From assembly GCA_003248775.1 (NCBI GenBank), contig QFQX01000017.1, positions 1 through 64,000 of the forward strand: 64,000 nucleotides of DNA, given 5' to 3'. This DNA is from Shinella sp. Lineage in GTDB: Bacteria; Pseudomonadota; Alphaproteobacteria; Rhizobiales; Rhizobiaceae. This document shows positions 15,953 through 25,578 of this stretch, piece after piece (the stretch's first letter is position 1; each line of letters begins with the position of its first letter). The translations under genes were made by a program, and so were the position numbers. The notes beneath the pieces are model-generated. The model was not told the origin of the DNA and ran no database searches. It saw only the letters and a program-made list of their open reading frames with translations.

Positions 15953-17359
15953 ATGTCAAAAATGAAGACCAATCCGGCCGACTGGTCGGCCCTGATCCCG
16001 GTCCTGCCGGATGACGGGCCGCATACGACCGCGCTTTACCGAACCGTCCGCCGGCTGATCGAGACGGGCACGATTGCGCCGGGAACCAAGCTTCCACCGA
16101 CGCGGGATCTGGCGGCCCGCCTGAAGGTCTCCCGCGGGTCGGTGGTCGCCGCTTTCGAAATGCTGATCGCCGATGGCTTCGCCGAGGCGCGAACCGGGGC
16201 CGGAACCTTCGTGGCGGGGCAGGTCCCCGTCCTTCGCGCCCCCGATATGGTCGTGGAAGCGGCGGGGGACATCGCGCCGCCCCTGCCGGGCACGCTGGGG
16301 ATCGCTACTGCCGATGCCCGTACGCTGAAGACGTTCCGGGCGCTGTTGTCCTGGCATCTGGCGCGGCCGGGCTTCGAACATTTCCATTATGGCGATCCGC
16401 GCGGTTCGGTGGATCTGCGCGAAGCCGTCGCCAGCTATCTGCGGACGGCACGCGGGGTGCGCTGCGACGGCGCCTCCGTCGTCATCACCCATGGCACCCA
16501 GCAGGCGCTCGATCTCTTCATCCGCAGCGCCTTGCAGCCGGGGGACGGCGTCTGGATCGAGGATCCCTGCTATCCCATGGCGCTGACAGCTTTTGCTGAA
16601 GCCGGAATGCGGCTTTCGGGCATTCCGGTGGATGGCGAGGGTCTGGACCCGTTGGCGGGAGAAAGCGTGATGCCGGCGGCGCGTGCCGTCTATGTCACGC
16701 CATCGCACCAGTTTCCTCTGGGCGTCACCATGACCATGCCGCGCAGGCTGGCGCTGATCGACTGGGCGAGGCGCAACGATGCCTGGATCGTCGAGGACGA
16801 TTACGACAGCGAGTTCCGCTATGCCGGACCGCCACTCACCTCGCTGCAGGGCATGGATGACACGGGCCACGTCATCTATGTCGGCACCTTTTCCAAGGCG
16901 CTCTTTCCTGGCCTCCGCATGGGTTACATGGTCGTGCCGCCGCCCTTGCGGGAAAAGGTCGTGGCGCTGAAAAGCCGCACGGACCGATATCCGCCGACGC
17001 TGGCGGAGGCGGCCCTCACCGATCTCCTGCGCGAAGGGCATTTCGCCGCCCATCTGCGCCGCGCCCGTCGCCGCAGCGAGGCTGCGAGGAACGAACTGGT
17101 CGCGGGGCTGTTGTCCAATCCACGGGCGGGTATCGAGGTCGAGACGCCCGATCAGGGGCTACACCTCATCGCCCGGTTGCCGGCGGGTGTCGAGGATACG
17201 GTGCTGGTGGAGAAGGCGAGGGCGGCGGGGCTGGGTGTGCGGGCATTGTCCTCCATGAGTGTTTCGGGAGCGCTCCGGCAGGGGCTCGTCATCGGCTTCT
17301 CCGGTTTCAGCGGCGAAGAACTCAGGGCGTCGGCAAGCCGCTTCGTCGCGAGCTTGTGA
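15953..17359 (+). CDS. MocR family GntR-aminotransferase regulator
   Basis: A 468-residue fusion. The N-terminal GntR winged helix (LYRTVRRLIETGTIAPGTKLPPTRDLAARLKVSRG) joins a fold-type I aminotransferase domain. The PLP lysine is in YVGTFSKALFPGLRMGY and the Asp in VEDDYDSEFRY. MocR proteins sense PLP or an aldimine. The target is probably the divergent flavin-oxidase gene. The ATG at 15953 is preferred to an upstream TTG, whose AGGAG is too close; the ATG at 15962 is also possible. Confidence 0.9.
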   Translation: MSKMKTNPADWSALIPVLPDDGPHTTALYRTVRRLIETGTIAPGTKLPPTRDLAARLKVSRGSVVAAFEMLIADGFAEARTGAGTFVAGQVPVLRAPDMVVEAAGDIAPPLPGTLGIATADARTLKTFRALLSWHLARPGFEHFHYGDPRGSVDLREAVASYLRTARGVRCDGASVVITHGTQQALDLFIRSALQPGDGVWIEDPCYPMALTAFAEAGMRLSGIPVDGEGLDPLAGESVMPAARAVYVTPSHQFPLGVTMTMPRRLALIDWARRNDAWIVEDDYDSEFRYAGPPLTSLQGMDDTGHVIYVGTFSKALFPGLRMGYMVVPPPLREKVVALKSRTDRYPPTLAEAALTDLLREGHFAAHLRRARRRSEAARNELVAGLLSNPRAGIEVETPDQGLHLIARLPAGVEDTVLVEKARAAGLGVRALSSMSVSGALRQGLVIGFSGFSGEELRASASRFVASL

Positions 17360-17470
17360 GGAGCGGTCGCGATGGCGCGCCTTGCGGACGAAGGCTCCGC
17401 ACTGCTACTAGGTGAGCACGCGAACAGCAGGAAGCCATGGCAGGGAGGCCGGGCTGGATTAGGAGACGGC

Positions 17471-17737
17471 GTGAAGTTCCTCGACCCACAGCATCCGTTT
17501 TTCAAACCGCTCTGGCGCCGTATCCTGACGGTGGTCGCCCCCGCCGCCTGGGGTCTGGTCGAGCTTTCGAACGGTGCCTCCGGCTGGGCCATCCTGTTTT
17601 TCGGCGCATCCGCCTATGCGGCTTACGAACTGCTGTTCATGTTCGAGCGTAGCAATCGGGACGCGGCATCCCCTGCCGACAAGGACAGATCGCCGGTGGA
17701 CAACGATGGCGCTGATGGCGGCGACGGCGGCGATTGA
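17471..17737 (+). CDS. Small membrane protein, unknown function
   Basis: An 88-residue protein starting VKFLDPQHPFFKPLWRR. Two membrane helices (RILTVVAPAAWGLVELS and ILFFGASAYAAYELLFMF) are followed by an acidic, glycine- and aspartate-rich tail. The start is GTG at 17471, directly preceded by AGGAGA; the open frame upstream adds 33 unlikely residues. It follows the MocR gene by about 110 bases. Related small two-helix proteins are common in rhizobia. Confidence 0.75.
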   Translation: MKFLDPQHPFFKPLWRRILTVVAPAAWGLVELSNGASGWAILFFGASAYAAYELLFMFERSNRDAASPADKDRSPVDNDGADGGDGGD

Positions 17738-17840
17738 CCGGTTGAGGAGATGGTCTCTCCGGCCTCAAGATGACCTTGCAAAGGCTCGGTTCCGTCAATA
17801 GGTTGCCCGCCTGAAACGATTTAAATGCAAGGAGTGGCCC

Positions 17841-18830
17841 ATGTTGCGTTTTGGAATTCTATCGACGGCGAAGATCGGACGCGAGTTGGTGGTTCCGGCG
17901 ATACAGGATGCGGAAACTTGTGTCGTTACTGCTGTAGCGAGCCGCGATCTGGCCAGGGCGCGCGTCATGGCCGACCGCTTTTCCGTGCCGCATGCCTTCG
18001 GTTCCTATGAGGAAATGCTGGCGTCCGACGTGATCGACGCCGTCTACATTCCCCTGCCGACGGCGCAGCATGTCGAATGGGCGATCAAGGCGGCCGACGC
18101 CGGCAAGCATGTGCTCTGCGAAAAGCCGCTTGCGCTCAAGGCCGCGGAGATCGACGCCGTCATCGCCGCCCGCGACCGCAATGGCGTTCTCGTCTCCGAA
18201 GCGTTCATGGTGACTTACGCTCCCGTGTGGCGCAAGGTGCGCTCGCTGCTGGCGGAAGGTGCAATCGGCAAGCTGCGGCATGTGCAGGGCGCCTTCACCT
18301 ATTTCAATCGCGACCCCGACAACATGCGCAACAAGCCTGAACTCGGCGGTGGCGGTCTGCCGGATATCGGCGTTTACCCGGCGATCTCGACCCGCTTTGC
18401 GACGGCTGCCGAGCCGCAGCGCGTGCAGGCCGTTGTCGAGCGAGACCCGGAATTCGGCACCGACATCTATGCCAGCGTCAAGGCGGATTTCGGCGGTTTC
18501 GAGTTGAGTTTCTATGTTTCCACCCAGATGGCCAACCGCCAGACTATGGTGTTTCACGGCACGGGAGGCTTCATCGAGGTCCGCTCGCCCTTCAACGCCG
18601 ACCGCTGGGGCGCGGAAGAGGTGGAGCTGACCAACCGGGCGCATACCGAGTCACAGATCTTCCGTTTCCAGGACAGCCGCCAGTATCGCTGCGAGGCCGA
18701 GGCCTTCGCGCATGCCGTGGAAACCGGTGATTACAGCGATGTCGTGAGCCTCGAAAACTCCCGCGCCAACCAGCTCTTCATCGATGCGATCTACCGCGCC
18801 GGCGAGAAGGACGGCTGGGAGGCGGTGTAA
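17841..18830 (+). CDS. Gfo/Idh/MocA family oxidoreductase
   Basis: A 329-residue NAD(P)-dependent sugar or polyol dehydrogenase. The Rossmann start is LRFGILSTAKIGRELVVPAI. The catalytic-type lysine lies in HVLCEKPLALKAAEI (EKP motif, about residue 95). The C-terminal substrate domain includes GGGGLPDIGVYPAISTRF with the DIGVYP element. AAGGAG precedes the ATG. It stands alone, convergent with the gtrA-like gene, so the substrate cannot be named. Confidence 0.92.
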   Translation: MLRFGILSTAKIGRELVVPAIQDAETCVVTAVASRDLARARVMADRFSVPHAFGSYEEMLASDVIDAVYIPLPTAQHVEWAIKAADAGKHVLCEKPLALKAAEIDAVIAARDRNGVLVSEAFMVTYAPVWRKVRSLLAEGAIGKLRHVQGAFTYFNRDPDNMRNKPELGGGGLPDIGVYPAISTRFATAAEPQRVQAVVERDPEFGTDIYASVKADFGGFELSFYVSTQMANRQTMVFHGTGGFIEVRSPFNADRWGAEEVELTNRAHTESQIFRFQDSRQYRCEAEAFAHAVETGDYSDVVSLENSRANQLFIDAIYRAGEKDGWEAV

Positions 18831-18837
18831 ACCGCCC

Positions 18838-19212
18838 TCAGCGCCGGAAGACGAAGCGGGAATAGCCGAAGAAGCTGAAGGCCATGGCGGCGATCGAGGC
18901 GAGCACGAGTGCCGCGAATGGCGTGAGCATCGGCGCCGAGATCAGCAACGCCGAATAGAGCAGGTAATTCACCACGGCAGATGTGATGCCCACCGAACCG
19001 TAGCGGAACCCTTCGACGGCAATCGAATGGCGCGACGCCCCGAAAGTGAAGCTGCGGTTGAGAAACCAGGTGCAGAAGAGAGCGACGGCAATCGCGACGA
19101 GGCGCGCGAGAAATGGTCCGAGCGGTGTCGTCTTGAGCAGCTGCATCAGCACAGCCGCGTCGATCAGGAAGCCGACCGTACCGACAATGCCGAAGCGCAG
19201 AAGCTTCTTCAT
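18838..19212 (-). CDS. GtrA family membrane protein
   Basis: A 124-residue, four-helix protein of the GtrA family: FGIVGTVGFLIDAAVLMQLL, then a conserved stretch FLNRSFTFG, ending FFGYSRFVFRR. GtrA-like proteins are linked to moving lipid-linked sugars across the inner membrane. It overlaps the upstream GT2 gene by four bases (ATGA), so the two are translated together. With the divergent large membrane protein it forms a plausible sugar-transfer group. Confidence 0.92.
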   Translation of the reverse strand: MKKLLRFGIVGTVGFLIDAAVLMQLLKTTPLGPFLARLVAIAVALFCTWFLNRSFTFGASRHSIAVEGFRYGSVGITSAVVNYLLYSALLISAPMLTPFAALVLASIAAMAFSFFGYSRFVFRR

Positions 19213-20222
19213 GCGGCATCCGCATCGGCGCGGCGGGCGGGGTTGTTTTGTTGCTTGCCCGTGGCGGCCCTTTCGGAAAGTGCGGGGCGCAGGGCCGGCA
19301 GGTTCATGTAGTGGATCCTAAGCTGTTCGGCGCGCGAGCGGGCGAGCGAATCCAGAATCAAAGCGGCCGTCAGCGACAGGAACGACATCATCAACAGGAC
19401 TGTGGCGAGAATCCAGCTCGGGACGCGGCTGACATAACCCGTGGCGAAGAATTCGAAGAGAACCGGCACCATGAATCCGACACTCAGTGCCATAAGGGCG
19501 ACGCTTATGCTGCCGAAGAAGGCGAAGGGCCGGATTTCCTTCATCAGCATGGCGAACATCCAGAGGATCTTCGCACCATCGCGGAAGGTCGAAAGCTTGG
19601 AGTGCGAACCTTCCGGACGACGGCCGTAGTCGAGTTCAAGCTCGCAGATCGGCAGTTTCAGCCGGGTCGCATGCACTGACATTTCCGTCTCGATCTCGAA
19701 GCCGCCGGAAACGGCGGGGAAGCTCTTGACGAAACGGCGGGAAAAGGCCCGGTAGCCGGACATGATATCGGTGAAATCATTGCCGAACAGGAAGCGGTAG
19801 AGCGCATTGAACATACGGTTGCCGAAGGCGTGGCCCTGGCGTCCGGCATCGGCATGCACGCCGAGCCGCGTGCCGACAACCATATCGGCACGCTCGGTGA
19901 TCAGTGTGCGGATCAGTTCTTCGGCATCCTCTGGAGCGTAGGTGCCGTCGCCATCGGCAATGATATAGATGTCGGCGTCGATGTCGCAGAACATGCGACG
20001 CACGACATGACCTTTGCCCTGGCGGCGCTCGCGCACCACGGTCGCGCCTGCCAGTGTGGCGGTCAGCGCGGTGCTGTCGGTCGAGTTGTTGTCGTAGACA
20101 TAGACGCGGGCCTCCGGCAGCGTCTCGCGGAAGCTGCGCACGACATTGCCGATGGTCGCGGCCTCGTTGTAGCAGGGCAGGAGAACAGCCACATCGAGAT
20201 TGTCAGACCATGTTGCGCGCAT
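19209..20222 (-). CDS. GT2 family polyprenyl-phosphate sugar transferase
   Basis: A 337-residue enzyme. The N-terminal GT-A domain has VAVLLPCYNEAATIGNVVRS, YVYDNNSTDST and the DXD-type IIADGDGTY. The C-terminal part (about residues 230-310) has two membrane helices, as in GtrB/DPM1-like polyprenyl-phosphate glycosyltransferases. It would load a sugar onto undecaprenyl phosphate. It is upstream of and overlaps the GtrA gene, matching gtrA-gtrB neighbourhoods. Confidence 0.9.
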   Translation of the reverse strand: MRATWSDNLDVAVLLPCYNEAATIGNVVRSFRETLPEARVYVYDNNSTDSTALTATLAGATVVRERRQGKGHVVRRMFCDIDADIYIIADGDGTYAPEDAEELIRTLITERADMVVGTRLGVHADAGRQGHAFGNRMFNALYRFLFGNDFTDIMSGYRAFSRRFVKSFPAVSGGFEIETEMSVHATRLKLPICELELDYGRRPEGSHSKLSTFRDGAKILWMFAMLMKEIRPFAFFGSISVALMALSVGFMVPVLFEFFATGYVSRVPSWILATVLLMMSFLSLTAALILDSLARSRAEQLRIHYMNLPALRPALSERAATGKQQNNPARRADADAA

Positions 20223-20374
20223 GTGGATTTCTCGCTTGAAAAGGGTTCTGCCGTTACGGTGAACGGCGGCGCTTTACTATTTCTTGAGAACGTTAAAGTT
20301 AGGTTTCCCGCATCGACACTATCTGTGATCTTGCCGGCCATTTCTGCCGAGCGAGGCCGGTTCGCGGGGAATGA

Positions 20375-22207
20375 ATGCCCATGGCCGATCATGCCATTTC
20401 CGTCGGAACGACAGAACCGTTCTGGACACGTCTCCGGCTGGTTCTTCCGATCTACTATCTGATTCTGGTTGCCGCCCTCGTTCTCATCCATCTGCCGGGT
20501 GCCGGCGATTATGTCGGCGCGGACAATGACGACTGGATGCGCCTGATCGAGGTGCGCGACCTTCTCGGCGGACAAGGCTGGTTCGACCTGACCCAGTATC
20601 GGCTCGGTCTGGCGGGCGGTACGCCGATGCACTGGTCTCGCTTCATAGATCTGCCCATCGCCTTGTTGATCCAGCTGTTCGGACAGTTTCTCGCACCCAA
20701 ACCTGCCGAAGCCGCGGCCCTGTTCGTCTGGCCTGTCTTCCTGATCCTGCCGCTGCTGGCGGCGATTGGTCTTGGTGCTCGCCGTATCGGCGGCGCGCCT
20801 GCCATGCATATCGCGCTGGGTCTCGCTTGCGTCTATGTCGTCACCTCCAACCGTTTTCTTCCCGGTGCGATCGATCATCACAATGTCCAGCTCGTTCTTC
20901 TCGCGACCATCGCTGCGATGCTTGTCGATCCGCTGCATCGGGCAGTAAGCTTTGCACTTGCCGGATTTTGCTGCGCGCTGGCCATTGCGATCGGGGCCGA
21001 GACAACCCCTCTGATCGCGGTCGTCTGCCTTGTCGTCGCAGTAACCTGGGCATGGCATGGGGCGGGCTATGCCGCCGCTGCCCGGGCCTTCGGGCTCACC
21101 CTGGCGCTCGCCGTTTCCGCCTTCTTCTTCCTGACTGTGCCGCCTCGCCTCTATGCCAATGTCACCTGCGACAGCCTTTCTCTCGGATATTTCGGCATTG
21201 CGACCGTCGGTGGCGTGGCGCTTTTCCTGTCCACTCTTCTCTTTGCCGAGGGATCGCGCGGCAAGCGTTTCGCCATTCTCGCATTCGATGGCGTGGTGGT
21301 GCTTGCGACCGTGTTGCTGCTCGCGCCGCAATGCCTGCAGAACCCGCTGAACGATCTCGATCCGCTGCTGGTGACGATGTGGCTCAACGAGGTGACCGAG
21401 GCGCAGTCAGCCCTTGCGCAGTTGCAGCGCGAACCGGGAAGTTTCGGCGGATATTATCTTGTCGGCTTCTTTGCCGTCATTGTCTGCGCCTCCCGCATCG
21501 TTCTCAGGGATCGTATCGAGGCGCATGCCGTTCTCCTGTCGCTCATTCTTGCAAGCTGGGCCATCGCACTTGTCCAGGTGCGTGGCGCGGCCTTTGCCAA
21601 TCTTTTGTCGATCCTGCCGCTTTCCGTGCTGATTGCCGAGTTACGGCGCAACGCCAATCGCAATCCCGAGCATATGGGGGCAGGGCTCACCTTTGCCGTC
21701 GCCACGCTGTTTGCCGTGCCGAGCGTATGGATGCTGGGCGGCACCTTCTTTACCGAGGGTTCCTACGGGGTAATCAATCGTTTGCGCGGACAGATTGCAA
21801 AGACGGCTAACCCAGGCGAGGATTGCACCAGCGCCCGTGCCTTGATGCAGCTTGGCGGACTGGAGCCGACAACGGTCGTTGCCGGATCGGAAGCGGGCGT
21901 GAAGATCTTGCGCTATACGCCGCACCGCGTGCTGACGGCACCCTATCATCGCGACCAGGGTGGCATGCTGGCGGAACTGCGCATTGGCATGGCAACGCCG
22001 GAAGCAGCACTGCCTCTGCTGCGCAGTTCGGGAGCAACCGTCATTGCCTATTGCAGGACGGATCCGCAGGCGAGGATGGTCTCGGAAATGGAGCCCGGCG
22101 GACTATATGCCGCCCTGGCCAAGGGCAAGGTCCCCGCCTACCTGCAGGCCCTGCCGAAGGACCCGGCATCCGGCTTCGTTCTTTACCGGATAACGCCCGG
22201 CTCGTAA
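20375..22207 (+). CDS. Large polytopic membrane protein, GT-C glycosyltransferase-like
   Basis: A 610-residue protein with about 11-13 membrane helices and a C-terminal soluble part (about 480-610). The early loop ADNDDWMRLIEVRDLLGGQG has acidic residues after the first helix, as in GT-C enzymes (STT3/ArnT type), and FLPGAIDHHNVQ is a conserved-looking loop. The family was not named from sequence alone. It is divergent from the GT2-GtrA pair across 150 bases, which suggests it is the transferase using the lipid-linked sugar. The ATG at 20381 is another possible start. Confidence 0.8.
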   Translation: MPMADHAISVGTTEPFWTRLRLVLPIYYLILVAALVLIHLPGAGDYVGADNDDWMRLIEVRDLLGGQGWFDLTQYRLGLAGGTPMHWSRFIDLPIALLIQLFGQFLAPKPAEAAALFVWPVFLILPLLAAIGLGARRIGGAPAMHIALGLACVYVVTSNRFLPGAIDHHNVQLVLLATIAAMLVDPLHRAVSFALAGFCCALAIAIGAETTPLIAVVCLVVAVTWAWHGAGYAAAARAFGLTLALAVSAFFFLTVPPRLYANVTCDSLSLGYFGIATVGGVALFLSTLLFAEGSRGKRFAILAFDGVVVLATVLLLAPQCLQNPLNDLDPLLVTMWLNEVTEAQSALAQLQREPGSFGGYYLVGFFAVIVCASRIVLRDRIEAHAVLLSLILASWAIALVQVRGAAFANLLSILPLSVLIAELRRNANRNPEHMGAGLTFAVATLFAVPSVWMLGGTFFTEGSYGVINRLRGQIAKTANPGEDCTSARALMQLGGLEPTTVVAGSEAGVKILRYTPHRVLTAPYHRDQGGMLAELRIGMATPEAALPLLRSSGATVIAYCRTDPQARMVSEMEPGGLYAALAKGKVPAYLQALPKDPASGFVLYRITPGS

Positions 22208-22220
22208 GTGATTATTGACC

Positions 22221-22451
22221 CTAATGCGCGGGCCGCCTGCGACAGGCAAACACCACGAGCAGCAGATCGACGAGACCGATGTTGAACCCGATGACCGCGG
22301 TGGCGAGCGGCAGCAGCGATGCCGGCTCGGGCGGGAGCACGAGGGCCAGCATGAAGACGAAAGGAATGAGAAGCGCAACCAATGCGATCGCAAAGGCCGA
22401 GCGCGTCATTCCCGCGGCGATACCGATCGCCATGGTTGAGAAGAATATCAC
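22221..22451 (-). CDS. Small membrane protein, unknown
   Basis: A 76-residue hydrophobic protein: VIFFSTMAIGIAAGMTRSAF onward, with two or three helices and a basic end CRRRPAH. The GTG at 22451 follows GGGGTAGGGA; the longer frame upstream is not protein-like. It is convergent with the 610-residue membrane gene, 13 bases apart. No function is recognised. Confidence 0.6.
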   Translation of the reverse strand: MIFFSTMAIGIAAGMTRSAFAIALVALLIPFVFMLALVLPPEPASLLPLATAVIGFNIGLVDLLLVVFACRRRPAH

Positions 22452-22701
22452 AGTTATCCCTACCCCTTGGTCATGAAAATTCCCTACCACGACCGGCCGG
22501 GAATCATCCTGATCCACATCAAGCAGACATAGCGGAAATTCATCTGGAAGCGCCAGATTTTTCGGCGTTCTGGCAAGGTTCTTACGTTTTCTTGCCCGAA
22601 AAAAGCAAAGAACCGGTTTCACGGGTTCGCTTCGGCCCAATGGGGAGGTCGGGGCCGGCAGAACGGTCGCCTGCCCCGGATTTCAAGGGAGGGGCGAATG
22701 G

Positions 22702-22965
22702 TCAGACCAGGCCGACGATGCCGCTCGTCGTCGTGCCGGTGGCGAGCACCCGGTTTACCCGCAACGGCAGGATCGAACCGCCGGGGACGTTCGTAAGCAC
22801 GATGCTCGCGCCGGACGTCATGACGACGGAGATATCTCCGCCCGAGCCGATATAGAGGCCGCGAGTGGTCTCGAGAAGGTTCGCGTCGTCATCGGGAAGG
22901 ATGGTGAAGCCGGTCGAGGCGGGACCGGAGAGGGAGGGATGGACGTTGGAGAAGCGATCGGTCAT
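22702..22965 (-). CDS. Spike base protein, RCAP_Rcc01079 family
   Basis: An 87-residue protein ending GSGGDISVVMTSGASIVL, then GGSILPLRVNRVLATGTTT and GIVGLV. This compact all-beta pattern matches the spike base family named after R. capsulatus rcc01079, which belongs to the head spike of gene transfer agent particles. The ATG follows AAAGGAAA. Here it stands alone with no other phage or GTA gene nearby, so it is a scattered part or relic. The lower confidence reflects identification by remembered pattern only. Confidence 0.65.
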   Translation of the reverse strand: MTDRFSNVHPSLSGPASTGFTILPDDDANLLETTRGLYIGSGGDISVVMTSGASIVLTNVPGGSILPLRVNRVLATGTTTSGIVGLV

Positions 22966-23180
22966 GTCAGGTTTCCTTTTGAGATTGGTTGACGCGCAAT
23001 TGTCCGGCGAAATGGTCGGGCGGGGATTGCCGGGCGCTTTTTTCGCGAAAAATAACCGTTCTTCTCCGCCTTGACCGAGGCCAGAACCATGAAAACAGGA
23101 GAGGTTTTGCGCGAGCGGCAAGCCGGGGATTGGAAAACCTCGTTGCTGAACTTCCCCGAAATTTGCGCTAGGGAAGAAGC

Positions 23181-24800
23181 ATGAACAGTTTCTTTAACGA
23201 CGATTCGCGCAGCAATCTCGCCGAGTTCACGGTCTCGGAACTGTCGGGCTCGATCAAACGCACGATCGAAACAGCCTTCGACCATGTGCGGGTACGTGGT
23301 GAAATCTCCGGCTATCGCGGCCCCCATTCGTCGGGCCATGCCTATTTCAGCCTGAAGGACGACAAGTCGCGCATCGACGCGGTGATCTGGAAGGGGTCCT
23401 TCTCCAAACTGAAATATCGGCCGGAAGAGGGCATGGAAGTTATTGCCACCGGGCGGATCACCACCTTCCCGGGCTCGTCCAAGTATCAGATCGTCATCGA
23501 GCAGATGGAGCCGGCCGGGGCCGGCGCGCTGATGGCCCTGATCGAGGAGCGCAAGCGCAAGCTTGGCGCCGAGGGTCTGTTCGATGCGGCGCGCAAGAGG
23601 CCGCTGCCCTTCATGCCCAGAGTGATCGGTGTCGTGACGTCCCCGACCGGCGCGGTCATCCGGGATATCCTTCACCGCATCTCCGACCGCTTTCCGGTGC
23701 ATGTCGTCGTCTGGCCGGTCAAGGTGCAGGGCGAGGGCTCCGGCGAGGAGGTGGCAAACGCCATCAACGGCTTCAATGCTCTGCGTCCGGGTGATAATAT
23801 CCCGCAGCCGGATGTGCTGATCGTCGCGCGTGGCGGCGGCAGTCTCGAAGATCTCTGGAGCTTCAACGACGAGATCGTGGTGAGAGCCGCGGCCGCAAGC
23901 GAAATTCCGCTGATTTCCGCCGTTGGTCACGAAACCGACTGGACGCTGATCGACTACGCTGCCGACGTTCGCGCGCCGACCCCGACGGGCGCCGCCGAAA
24001 TGGCGGTGCCGGTCAAGGCCGAACTGGTGGCGCAGGTGGCCAATCTCTCGGCTCGCCATTCCGGCGCATTTGCTAGGCATATGGATCAGCGGCGGCAGAA
24101 TCTGCGGGCGCTCGCCCGCGCGCTTCCCTCTCTCGATCAACTGCTTGCCCTGCCGCGTCGTCGTTTCGACGAAGCCGCGACGGCCCTCGGCCGGAGCCTC
24201 GAACTCAACACCATGGCCAAGCGGAGAAGCTTCGAACGCGTGGCCGGCGCGCTTCGGCCCGACATGCTGGCGCGCCGCATCCAGGAGCGGCGACAGACCG
24301 TTGCCGAGCGGTCGGCGCTGGCCGAACGCATCATCGAGCGGACGATCGACCGCCTGAGGACGAGGATCGGCCGCGCCGATGCCGCCCTGACGGCGGTTCC
24401 CGCACGGCTAAAGGGACATACGGATCGCGGCCGTGACCGGTTGTCCAGCCTTATGCTGAGAGCCGACAGCGCCATCGGCAATGAGCTGAGGGCGCAGCGC
24501 GCGGCCCTGACCGGCCATGAGCGCATGCTGCAGTCGCTTTCCTACAAGAACGTTCTGATGCGCGGCTACGCGGTCATCCGCGATGGCGACGACCGGCCCG
24601 TTTCCCGCGCCGCTGCGCTGTCGGCAGGGGATGCAATCTCGATCGAGTTCGCTGACGGACGTGTTGCAGCCGTAACAGGCGAGAATGACGGAACGCCGCC
24701 TGCTTCCGCGCCATCCGATCCCGCGCCGCCGAAGCCGGTGCCGGCGGCTCGGGCAACCAGGAAGCCTGAACCGCCGAGCGGGCAAGGGAGCCTTTTCTGA
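23181..24800 (+). CDS. xseA: Exodeoxyribonuclease VII large subunit
   Basis: A 539-residue subunit. The N-terminal OB fold begins LAEFTVSELSGSIKRTIE and includes VRVRGEISGYRGPHSSGHAY. The catalytic domain has VIGVVTSPTGAVIRDILHR and the conserved GGGSLEDLWSFNDE and SAVGHETDWTLIDYAAD. A long coiled coil (about 300-450) follows; an extra proline-rich tail of about 45 residues ends the protein. The small subunit XseB is not in this window. The stop overlaps the next start (TGATG). Confidence 0.97.
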   Translation: MNSFFNDDSRSNLAEFTVSELSGSIKRTIETAFDHVRVRGEISGYRGPHSSGHAYFSLKDDKSRIDAVIWKGSFSKLKYRPEEGMEVIATGRITTFPGSSKYQIVIEQMEPAGAGALMALIEERKRKLGAEGLFDAARKRPLPFMPRVIGVVTSPTGAVIRDILHRISDRFPVHVVVWPVKVQGEGSGEEVANAINGFNALRPGDNIPQPDVLIVARGGGSLEDLWSFNDEIVVRAAAASEIPLISAVGHETDWTLIDYAADVRAPTPTGAAEMAVPVKAELVAQVANLSARHSGAFARHMDQRRQNLRALARALPSLDQLLALPRRRFDEAATALGRSLELNTMAKRRSFERVAGALRPDMLARRIQERRQTVAERSALAERIIERTIDRLRTRIGRADAALTAVPARLKGHTDRGRDRLSSLMLRADSAIGNELRAQRAALTGHERMLQSLSYKNVLMRGYAVIRDGDDRPVSRAAALSAGDAISIEFADGRVAAVTGENDGTPPASAPSDPAPPKPVPAARATRKPEPPSGQGSLF

Positions 24801-25399
24801 TGAGCGGACGGCGCTTTCTCGTGGTGCTCGCCCATCCCTTGCCGGAGAGCTTTGCCGCCACGATGGCGAGGGAGGTCAGGGAAGCGCTGGAGGCGAAGGG
24901 GCATAGCGTAGACTTGCTCGATCTCTATGCCGAGGATTTCGATCCGCGGCTGACAGCAGTCGAGCGGGCTAGCTACATGCAGCCGCCCTATGATTTCTCA
25001 CGTGTTCAGACGCTGATCGACCGGCTTCGCGCCGCAGATGGGCTCATTCTCGTCTTTCCGCAATGGTGGTTCAACCTGCCGGCCATTCTCAAGGGCTTCA
25101 TCGACCGCGTCTTCGCGCCTGGTGTGGCTTTCGATCATGATCCGGAAGGCGGCCGGCTGATGCCGCGGCTCGGCAATATCCGTACATTCTGGGTTGTCAC
25201 CACGACGGGCTCGCCGTGGTGGGTCGTGCATTTCTACATGGGCAATCCCGTCCGGCGTATCCTGAAGCGCGGCGTGGCTGCCTTCTGCTCCCGCGGCCTC
25301 GATTTCCGCATGTTCTCGCTGCATGACATGGACCGCGTCACGGAGGAAAGATGCGCAAGGTTCATCGGCAAGGTCAGGAAGGCGCTTTCCAGCCTTTGA
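24800..25399 (+). CDS. NAD(P)H quinone oxidoreductase-like flavoprotein
   Basis: A 199-residue flavodoxin-fold protein: RRFLVVLAHPLPESFAATMA, then LILVFPQWWFNLPAILKGFIDR and FWVVTTTGSPWWVV. It resembles the KefF/MdaB/NQO group that reduces quinones with NAD(P)H. The start overlaps the xseA stop by one base, so it is translationally coupled. No membrane partner such as KefC is nearby. Confidence 0.87.
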   Translation: MSGRRFLVVLAHPLPESFAATMAREVREALEAKGHSVDLLDLYAEDFDPRLTAVERASYMQPPYDFSRVQTLIDRLRAADGLILVFPQWWFNLPAILKGFIDRVFAPGVAFDHDPEGGRLMPRLGNIRTFWVVTTTGSPWWVVHFYMGNPVRRILKRGVAAFCSRGLDFRMFSLHDMDRVTEERCARFIGKVRKALSSL

Positions 25400-25578
25400 C
25401 CCTGCAGGCCCTTGGGCGGTGCGGTGGTGGGATTTCATCGCACACGACTTTTTGCGGAGGCATGTGGTGGTTGGTGTTTAATTTCGTCGTTTCGTTCACT
25501 ATTTCTGATAGTGATGAGATTTAATAATATGGCGCGGGATGTCCCGAACTCCGACAATGCGCCAAGGAGATACATGTC

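Noticed and set aside
20063..21331. A 422-residue frame antisense to the GT-C-like gene
   Set aside because: It is charged low-complexity sequence opposite a protein with clear membrane helices.
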